Under the pieces are notes generated by a model. It worked only from the letters and a program-made list of their open reading frames with translations, did no database searches and had not been told where the DNA came from. Positions 6,174-11,282 of a stretch of 11,282 nucleotides of DNA are shown one piece after another. The translations under genes and the position numbers were made by a program. The stretch is taken from NCBI GenBank assembly GCA_003229345.1, contig QIDN01000192.1, forward strand, positions 1-11,282. The letters run 5' to 3'. This DNA comes from Nitrospirota bacterium. Lineage in GTDB: Bacteria > Nitrospinota > Nitrospinia > Nitrospinales > Nitrospinaceae. Numbering within the stretch: position 1 is the first letter of the stretch; the number at the start of each line of letters is the position of its first letter.

Positions 6174-7535
6174 ATGAATCCTCAAATCTTTCGAGAGTAT
6201 GACATCCGCGGCCTGGTTGAAGAGGACCTGACCCCGGAAACTGTGGAACTGATCGGTAAAGCCATCGGCACCTACATCCGCCGCGATGGTGGCAAAACCC
6301 TGACACTGGGTTGGGACATCCGTGCTAGTTCCGTGGAATTCCGCAACATCATGACACGAGCACTGAACTCCACCGGATGCGATGTGATCGACATCGGCTG
6401 CGTGCCGACGCCGGTCGCCTATTTTTCCCTGCATCACCTGAAACCCGACGGCGGCGTAATGATCACCGGCAGTCACAATCCACCGGAGTTCAACGGATTC
6501 AAGATCAGCCACGGTCTGCACAGTTTGTATGGCGAAAAAATCCAGATACTGAAAGGCTTAATTGACAAAAACGATTTTGAAACAGGCAACGGCCAGTCCA
6601 GCAAAACCGATATCCTCCAACCCTATATGGACAAAATCTGCGAGGTCATCAACATATCGCGAAAACTCAAGGTGGTGGTTGACGGGGGCAATGGGTGTTT
6701 CGGGATCACCGGCCCCCAACTGTTGCGCAAACTCGGACTGGACCCCATCGAGCAATTTTGTGAACCGGACGGTAGTTTTCCAAACCATCACCCGGACCCG
6801 ACCGTTCCCGAATACATGCAGGATCTGATCGACCGGGTCCGGACCGAAAAGGCCGACCTGGGAATCGGATTCGATGGCGATGCCGACCGACTGGGTGTGG
6901 TCGATGATAAAGGCAATCTATTATGGGGCGATCAACTGCTGATCCTGTTCGCACGCGACATATTGCAGAAACATCCCGGCACTGCCGTGGTGGGCGAAGT
7001 GAAATGCTCGCAAAATCTCTATGATGACATCAAAAAACAGGGAGGCGTGCCGGTGATGTCCGCCGCCGGACATTCCCTGATCAAAAAGAAAATGCTGGAG
7101 ACCGGCGCGCTATTGGCCGGAGAAATGAGCGGACACATGTGTTTCAAGGACAACTACTACGGTTTCGATGACGCCATTTTCGCGGCGTGCCGGATATTGG
7201 AAATCGTCGCTTCCTCCTCGCAAAAGCTTTCCGATATGCTTTCGGATTTGCCCAAGACATTCAGCACACCGGAAATCCGGGTGGATTGCCCCGACACCTT
7301 AAAGTTCAAAATTGTGGGAGAGCTGACCGAACATTTCCGGTCCCGTTACGAGGTGATAGACATCGACGGCGTGCGCATCCAGTTTGAAAACGGCTGGGGC
7401 CTGGTCCGCGCTTCCAACACGCAACCTGTACTCGTGTTGCGATTCGAAGCGAAAACGGAAGATCAATTGAACGATTACCAGAAAATCGTCAATCAACAAC
7501 TTAAGAAGTATCAGCCAGACGTAAAAGTTACCTAG
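6174..7535 (+). CDS. Phosphomannomutase/phosphoglucomutase
   Basis: A 453-residue alpha-D-phosphohexomutase that moves phosphate between C6 and C1 of mannose or glucose phosphate, supplying GDP-mannose or UDP-glucose synthesis. All four family signatures are intact: the phosphoserine loop TGSHNP (98-103, Ser100), the Mg site DGDADR (234-239), the sugar-specificity loop GEMSGH (316-321), and the phosphate-binding loop RASNTQP (412-418) followed by RFE. The frame is open for another 501 nt upstream, but that part lies antisense to wecB. The ATG at 6174 gives MNPQIFREYDIRG, the usual family N-terminus, and normal length (AlgC/ManB type, about 455-465). No clear Shine-Dalgarno precedes it. It is divergent from wecB, and its stop overlaps the convergent MEMO gene. 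Pgm, algC and manB cannot be separated by sequence alone. Confidence 0.93.
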   Translation: MNPQIFREYDIRGLVEEDLTPETVELIGKAIGTYIRRDGGKTLTLGWDIRASSVEFRNIMTRALNSTGCDVIDIGCVPTPVAYFSLHHLKPDGGVMITGSHNPPEFNGFKISHGLHSLYGEKIQILKGLIDKNDFETGNGQSSKTDILQPYMDKICEVINISRKLKVVVDGGNGCFGITGPQLLRKLGLDPIEQFCEPDGSFPNHHPDPTVPEYMQDLIDRVRTEKADLGIGFDGDADRLGVVDDKGNLLWGDQLLILFARDILQKHPGTAVVGEVKCSQNLYDDIKKQGGVPVMSAAGHSLIKKKMLETGALLAGEMSGHMCFKDNYYGFDDAIFAACRILEIVASSSQKLSDMLSDLPKTFSTPEIRVDCPDTLKFKIVGELTEHFRSRYEVIDIDGVRIQFENGWGLVRASNTQPVLVLRFEAKTEDQLNDYQKIVNQQLKKYQPDVKVT

Positions 7536-8335
7536 CGTACAATCACCCCGGCGTAACCCACCACCTGATCCATATCCCCGCTGACTTCCCCCGAAGTCAT
7601 GTATCGGACCAACTCAGCTTGCGTCGCGCCCAATTCCTTGCATGCGGTCAGCATCACCGTGGCTGGATTGACTCCGCACATGGTAATCCCCTCCTTTTCC
7701 ACCGTGCGAAACAAGCCTTCCGGGTCCATCTTTAAAATTTGATCGATCGCTCTATGATCTTTTTCGGAGGCGTGGGTATGGCTTTCATAATGGGTCATGT
7801 CGGAACTGGCAACAATCAGTACAGGACGATCACAGGATCGGATCGCTCGCACAATTGCCTTAGCCAGCATCTGGCACTCGTCGAAACTCAAACGCATAAG
7901 GCAGATGGGAACAAGCTTGAACTGTTTGCAGAAATACTGGAGGAAAGGCAATTGAGTTTCCAGCGAATGTTCCAAACGGTGCGCTTCTTCGTTCTCACAG
8001 GCAATCGGCAGGTCTTTGAGGATGTTTTTCGCAAGGGTGGCATCGATTTCCAGATCGCCAAAGGGCATGATCCATGATCCGTGGGAGAAGATAGCAATGC
8101 GCTCCCCCATCCCTGTATGATTGGGCCCGATGAGAATAACGGTTTCTGGGATTTCAATCCGTGAATACACCGTCCCCGCTACATCTCCGGAATACATGAT
8201 CCCCGCGTGCGGGGCAATCACCCCTTGGGCGCTGACTCTCGGAACCCCTGGCTCCAAATGGCGTTGCACTTCTTCGAGTAGTGCCACCGGATCATCGGGA
8301 TAGAATCTTCCGGCCACCGCCGGGGAACGTGCCAT
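7532..8335 (-). CDS. amrB: MEMO1-family protein (AmmeMemoRadiSam system protein B)
   Basis: A 267-residue protein of the MEMO family, related to extradiol-type dioxygenases and to human MEMO1. The family N-terminus AVAGRFYP is at 6-13. The putative metal ligands are visible: APHAG (41-45, His43), GPNH (70-73, His73) and CGVNP (220-224, Cys220). HSLETQLPFLQ (123-133) and SSDMTHY (177-183, His182) are also conserved. In many bacteria it occurs with AMMECR1 and a radical-SAM protein (AmrA/AmrS). Neither is in the window, and the biochemical role is unsettled. The ATG has a strong AAGGAG six bases upstream, starting right after the stop of the methyltransferase gene, so the two are coupled. It is last in a three-gene unit, and its stop overlaps that of the phosphohexomutase. 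Confidence 0.9.
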   Translation of the reverse strand: MARSPAVAGRFYPDDPVALLEEVQRHLEPGVPRVSAQGVIAPHAGIMYSGDVAGTVYSRIEIPETVILIGPNHTGMGERIAIFSHGSWIMPFGDLEIDATLAKNILKDLPIACENEEAHRLEHSLETQLPFLQYFCKQFKLVPICLMRLSFDECQMLAKAIVRAIRSCDRPVLIVASSDMTHYESHTHASEKDHRAIDQILKMDPEGLFRTVEKEGITMCGVNPATVMLTACKELGATQAELVRYMTSGEVSGDMDQVVGYAGVIVR

Positions 8336-8341
8336 GGCAAT

Positions 8342-8347
8342 CTCCTT
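8342..8347 (-). promoter_or_regulatory. Strong ribosome binding site of the MEMO-family gene
   Basis: AAGGAG on the - strand, six bases before the ATG at 8335 and immediately after the TAA of the upstream methyltransferase gene. The arrangement favours re-initiation and balanced expression of the two genes. Confidence 0.75.
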
Positions 8348-8956
8348 TTACTGGCGCACCTCACCGGTCATAGGGACAAAACGTACACCGGTGATTTTCT
8401 CACGCTTCAATTGACCCTTCGATTTGGTAATCCGGACCAAATCCTGAAACAGCATCCCTTCCAAAGGCAAAACCATGCGTCCGCCCTCTTTAAGCTGATC
8501 GATCAACGGTTGAGGAATTTCCGGTGTGGCGGCAGTCAATAGAATGGCGTTAAAGGGCGCGAACTCTTCCCAACCCTGATAACCATCCCCGTGTTTCACT
8601 TTGACGTTATCGTAACCCAACCGTTTGAGATCAGACCGGGCATCGGCCGCCAAGGCTTCGATGATCTCGATGGTATACACTTCCTTCACCATTTCCGCCA
8701 GCACTGCCGCCTGGTAACCCGATCCGGTACCAATCTCCAACACGCGGTCCTCCGGTTGCAAACGCGCGCTCTGGGTCATGAGCGCCACAATATAAGGCTG
8801 GGAAATGGTTTGGTCCTTGCCAATGGGAAGTGGAAAATCAGCGTACGCCAGATTTTTATTTTTCCCCGTTACAAACTCATGACGCGGCACCTTGAGCATG
8901 GCTGCCAGAACATTGGGGTCCGTAATATCGCGACCACGCAGGTCGACCTCCACCAT
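8348..8956 (-). CDS. pcm: Protein-L-isoaspartate O-methyltransferase, possibly exported; start uncertain
   Basis: The SAM-dependent repair enzyme methylates L-isoaspartyl residues in damaged proteins. From the ATG at 8956 it is 202 residues (E. coli Pcm is 208). It shows VPRHEF (23-28), GKDQTISQPY (46-55), SAM motif I LEIGTGSGYQ (73-82), HGDGYQGW (122-129) and the C-terminal VRFVPMTGEVR. The frame stays open upstream, and the residues just before Met1 (DFETERKR) also fit the family. They are preceded by a hydrophobic stretch like a secretion leader (LLFFPFLASLFPAFLY, about 9000-9047). In-frame starts upstream are only ATGs at 9151 and 9190, inside the preceding gene, or a poor CTG at 9046. 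I therefore give the conservative start; the true protein may be longer and periplasmic, a variant known in the family. It lies between the lysine-rich gene and the MEMO gene. Confidence 0.88.
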   Translation of the reverse strand: MVEVDLRGRDITDPNVLAAMLKVPRHEFVTGKNKNLAYADFPLPIGKDQTISQPYIVALMTQSARLQPEDRVLEIGTGSGYQAAVLAEMVKEVYTIEIIEALAADARSDLKRLGYDNVKVKHGDGYQGWEEFAPFNAILLTAATPEIPQPLIDQLKEGGRMVLPLEGMLFQDLVRITKSKGQLKREKITGVRFVPMTGEVRQ

Positions 8957-9050
8957 GCGCTTACGCTCTGTTTCAAAGTCTATGGGGAGTGCGGGTTTCG
9001 GATATAGAAAAGCAGGGAAGAGGGAGGCGAGAAAGGGGAAAAACAGAAGC

Positions 9051-9419
9051 CTAAAGGATGAGGCCGTTTTTCTTAAGCCACTCTTCCGCGTCGAAGCGTT
9101 CGCTGATGAACTCTTCAAACTCGATTTCTTTCTTTGAAAGTCTTGCGCCATCGATATACTGCGCCTCTTCCGCCGTTTTCTTTTTGGCACGGCGGGGTTT
9201 CTTTTTGGATTTTTTCGGAGCCTCTTCCACTTCCACCTCGAACCCTTCGGTCAGGGATTGCAGTTTCAACACGAGAACCATAAAACTTTGCGGACAGATT
9301 TCGTCGCGCTTTTGGATTTCAGAGACGACCTTTTTCACCTTGGGAGAACTCAACACCGCTTCGGTAATCGCTTTCGACAGCTTTTCGTAATCCCCGTCCT
9401 GGCCACTGGAATGACTCAC
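9051..9419 (-). CDS. Hypothetical lysine-rich small protein
   Basis: I do not recognise a family. The 122-residue product has a helical, moderately conserved-looking N-terminal part (about 9-60, including KAITEAVLSSPKVKKVV and a single Cys42). A basic linker KKSKKKPRRAKKK (69-81) follows, then an acidic C-terminal helix-like tail (about 88-122) ending in EEWLKKNGLIL. There is no signal peptide or membrane segment. The basic block could bind nucleic acid or another polyanion, but that is a guess. The start codon is GTG (9417-9419) with AAGGGGG six bases upstream. It is first in the unit with pcm and the MEMO gene, about 80 nt behind a good promoter. Its 3' end may overlap the 5' end of pcm, depending on the true pcm start. 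Confidence 0.75.
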   Translation of the reverse strand: MSHSSGQDGDYEKLSKAITEAVLSSPKVKKVVSEIQKRDEICPQSFMVLVLKLQSLTEGFEVEVEEAPKKSKKKPRRAKKKTAEEAQYIDGARLSKKEIEFEEFISERFDAEEWLKKNGLIL

Positions 9420-9425
9420 AACAAA

Positions 9426-9432
9426 CCCCCTT
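9426..9432 (-). promoter_or_regulatory. Ribosome binding site for a GTG start
   Basis: AAGGGGG on the - strand, six bases upstream of the GTG at 9419. It decides this non-ATG start for the lysine-rich protein. Confidence 0.65.
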
Positions 9433-9506
9433 CAAAAAAACTTAATTGACCTTCTGAGTACCATTGTGACAGATATCGCCAAACATTTCACCTTAACTTT
9501 GCCACC

Positions 9507-9535
9507 AACATAAACCGGTCCGATGGCAATGTCAA
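9507..9535 (-). promoter_or_regulatory. Sigma70-type promoter of the hypothetical-pcm-MEMO unit
   Basis: On the - strand a perfect -35 box TTGACA (9530-9535) is followed by exactly 17 bases and a -10 box TATGTT (9507-9512; four of six to consensus). Transcription would start near 9500, leaving a leader of about 80 nt before the GTG at 9419. This is the best promoter match I found in the window. Confidence 0.6.
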
Positions 9536-9562
9536 GACTGCGGGCCTGTAACCGGGGTAATA

Positions 9563-10717
9563 TCAATAGCGCGGCATGGAAGGGTCTATAGTTTCAGCCC
9601 ATTCCTCGATGCCGCCACGCATGCTTTTGACATTCTCAAACCCGATATCAATCAGAGCTTTCGCTGCTTTGAGGCTTCGTACCCCCGCTTTGCAGTGCAG
9701 AACAATTTCATCGCCCTTTTTGAGTCCGTTGAGTTTTTCGATCTTCTTTTCTTCAATGACATCCAACGGAATCAGAGTGGAGCCATCGATGCGGCAGATT
9801 TCAAATTCGCCCTGGCCGCGCACATCCACCAGCGTGAACTTCTTGCCGTTGTCCAACATCTGTTTGACCATTGTAGGTTCGATTTCCAGTTCGCGGTCAG
9901 CGGGGTTCTCTTGAGGAGGCAGGATTCCGCAAAATTGTTCGTAGTCGATGAGCTCGGTGATCGTCGGATTGTCGCCGCAGATCGGACAGTTCTTGTCCTT
10001 GCGCAGTTTCATTTCACGGAACTTCATTCCCAGCGCGTCAAAGAGGACCAGGCGCCCGTTCAGGTTGTCCCCCTTATCGAGAATCAGCTTGATCGCCTCG
10101 TTGGTTTGCAAGCCACCGATGATGCCGCACAACACGCCCAACACCCCGCCCTCGGCACAACTGGGCACCAGGCCCGGCGGCGGCGGTTCGGGATACAGGC
10201 ACCGGTAACAGGGGCCGGTGCGCGAATCGAATACGGAAACCTGGCCTTCGAAGCGCAGGATGCATCCGTAGATATAAGGTTTCTTCAACAACACGCAGGC
10301 GTCGTTGGCGAGATAACGCGTCGGAAAATTGTCCGTTCCGTCAATGATGATATCCCAGTCCGCAAAAATACGCATCGCGTTTTCGGAAGTGAGCCGTTCG
10401 TTGTAGGTGATCACTTCCACATCCGAATTGAGATCGGCGAGGCGGGTTTTGGCAGAGTCGACTTTCAGTTTGCCGACGGTGGATTCGCCGTGGACGATCT
10501 GCCGTTGTAAATTGCTTTTATCGACGACGTCGAAATCGATCAGTCCCAATTTACCGACGCCGGCGGCGGTCAGATACAAAGACACGGGAGCGCCCAACCC
10601 ACCGGTCCCGATACATAGAACCTTGGCGTTGCAGATTTTCTCCTGGCCTTCCATGCCCACTTCCGGCAAAAGCAAATGGCGGCTGTAACGATTGATTTGA
10701 TCCGGGTTTAAACTCAT
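9563..10717 (-). CDS. MoeB/ThiF-family sulfur-carrier adenylyltransferase with C-terminal rhodanese domain
   Basis: A 384-residue E1-like enzyme of the MoeB/MoeZ/ThiF type. It adenylates the C-terminal glycine of a small ubiquitin-fold sulfur carrier, and its rhodanese domain can deliver persulfide sulfur for molybdopterin, thiamin, thiolated-nucleoside or cysteine synthesis. Visible features are RYSRHLLLPEVG near the N-terminus, the ATP loop GTGGLGAP (37-44), NLQRQ (69-73), DGTDN (126-130), CYRC (170-173) and CPIC (244-247) as the Zn site, and Cys187 in SCAEGG. The rhodanese domain spans about 278-384, with active-site HCKAGVRS (Cys342). A TTG four codons upstream (10729) directly abuts AAGGA, so the ATG at 10717 is preferred. 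The aminotransferase gene is upstream on the same strand, 106 nt away. No carrier (MoaD, ThiS or CysO) gene is visible, so the pathway is open. Confidence 0.92.
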   Translation of the reverse strand: MSLNPDQINRYSRHLLLPEVGMEGQEKICNAKVLCIGTGGLGAPVSLYLTAAGVGKLGLIDFDVVDKSNLQRQIVHGESTVGKLKVDSAKTRLADLNSDVEVITYNERLTSENAMRIFADWDIIIDGTDNFPTRYLANDACVLLKKPYIYGCILRFEGQVSVFDSRTGPCYRCLYPEPPPPGLVPSCAEGGVLGVLCGIIGGLQTNEAIKLILDKGDNLNGRLVLFDALGMKFREMKLRKDKNCPICGDNPTITELIDYEQFCGILPPQENPADRELEIEPTMVKQMLDNGKKFTLVDVRGQGEFEICRIDGSTLIPLDVIEEKKIEKLNGLKKGDEIVLHCKAGVRSLKAAKALIDIGFENVKSMRGGIEEWAETIDPSMPRY

Positions 10718-10823
10718 GATGGTTTCCAATCCTTAAAAATTCCCTGGGTTTCTTAACGCTGAATATCTCTATTCTATCAAAATCTCCCAATTCCAAAATA
10801 ATATTTAAAAACCTCGGAAAGCC

Positions 10824-11282
10824 TTATTTATTCGTAGCTTCCCGGTAGGCTGCCGCCAGTCCCGGCAGCGCCCCTTCGATCACCCGGTCGGGGAAGCAGG
10901 TGGATATCCGAAAATAACCCGGCGTGCCGAAACCGCGTCCGGGCACCACCAACACTTTTCTAGCGGTTAACAGTTTGGCAAATTCGACTTCATCTGCAAT
11001 CGGTGCCTTGGGGAAAAAATAAAACGCGCCTTGCGGTTTCACCACCTCGTACCCGATGCCAGTGAGTTCCTTATATAGAAAATCCCGCCGCCGCCGGTAT
11101 TGTTCGACATTTACCGTGACATGCTGAACCTTCTGCACCACTCGCTGGAACAGGGCCGGTGCATTCACGAACCCCAGTACCCGGTTGCAAAAAATGAGCC
11201 CGGCCATCACCGATGCCGCATCCTCCGCCTGCGGATGGACGGCGACATAACCGATACGCTCGCCCGGCACCGCCAGGTCCTT
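10824..11282 (-). CDS. Class I/II PLP-dependent aminotransferase, C-terminal part (partial)
   Basis: The last 152 codons of a fold-type I aminotransferase; the N-terminal half lies beyond the window's right edge. The first visible codons read KDLAVPGERIGY, matching the family motif SxSK-x5-GxRxGY, so the lysine encoded at 11280-11282 is probably the one that binds pyridoxal phosphate. Further family features are PQGAFYFFP (about 94-102 of the visible part), VLVVPGRGFG and the substrate-carboxylate Arg in GYFRIS. The match is to the aspartate aminotransferase-like subgroup, and the amino acid substrate cannot be fixed from this part. It lies upstream of the MoeB-rhodanese gene on the same strand. 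The 106 nt gap is AT-rich and contains a TAGAAT (10771-10776, - strand) without a convincing -35 box. Confidence 0.9.
   Translation of the reverse strand, partial: KDLAVPGERIGYVAVHPQAEDAASVMAGLIFCNRVLGFVNAPALFQRVVQKVQHVTVNVEQYRRRRDFLYKELTGIGYEVVKPQGAFYFFPKAPIADEVEFAKLLTARKVLVVPGRGFGTPGYFRISTCFPDRVIEGALPGLAAAYREATNK

Noticed and set aside
9695..10510. A 271-codon open frame on the + strand inside the MoeB-rhodanese gene
   Set aside because: It is a shadow of a gene with complete domain signatures on the other strand. The product has no recognisable motif and no ribosome binding site was seen.

Overview
The window looks like ordinary chromosome from a Gram-negative-type bacterium with moderate GC (mid-50s percent by eye). 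It contains no rRNA, tRNA, CRISPR array, transposase or phage gene. The gene mix fits a marine Nitrospinota-like or deltaproteobacterium-like lineage: an EF1A-like CysN with an APS-kinase-like tail, a MEMO1-family protein, an exported-type isoaspartyl methyltransferase, and a MoeB-rhodanese fusion. There is no phylogenetic marker, so that placement is only an inference.

Region 1 (1-2362, + strand) is sulfate activation. It holds the last codons of cysD, then cysN overlapping it by one base, with a C-terminal APS-kinase-like domain whose P-loop and other kinase motifs are degenerate. A [2Fe-2S] ferredoxin follows after a 111 nt gap. Region 2 (2416-3034) has a small four-helix membrane protein on the - strand. 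Between it and the next gene lies a non-coding block holding a 117 bp MITE-like inverted-repeat element, whose two arms each form a hairpin that differs from the other by compensatory base changes. Region 3 (3035-3832, + strand) is a classical short-chain dehydrogenase/reductase.

Region 4 (3849-7535) is surface-sugar metabolism. On the - strand, a non-hydrolysing UDP-GlcNAc 2-epimerase (wecB family) is followed by an extended SDR sugar-nucleotide epimerase/dehydratase with a TTG start. A phosphomannomutase/phosphoglucomutase runs divergently on the + strand. Together they could supply activated sugars for a glycan or lipopolysaccharide. Region 5 (7532-9535, - strand) reads as one operon behind a good sigma70-type promoter: a lysine-rich hypothetical protein (GTG start), a protein-L-isoaspartate O-methyltransferase with a possible secretion leader whose start is unclear, and a MEMO1-family protein. 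The last gene meets the mutase at overlapping stop codons (CTAG).

Region 6 (9563-11282, - strand) has a MoeB/ThiF-type adenylyltransferase fused to a rhodanese domain, and upstream of it the C-terminal part of a class I/II aminotransferase cut by the window edge at its probable PLP-binding lysine. I see no clear new defence or mobile system. The most notable points are the degenerate kinase domain on CysN, the covarying hairpin repeat, the Phe-for-Tyr change in the sugar epimerase and the unresolved start of the methyltransferase.
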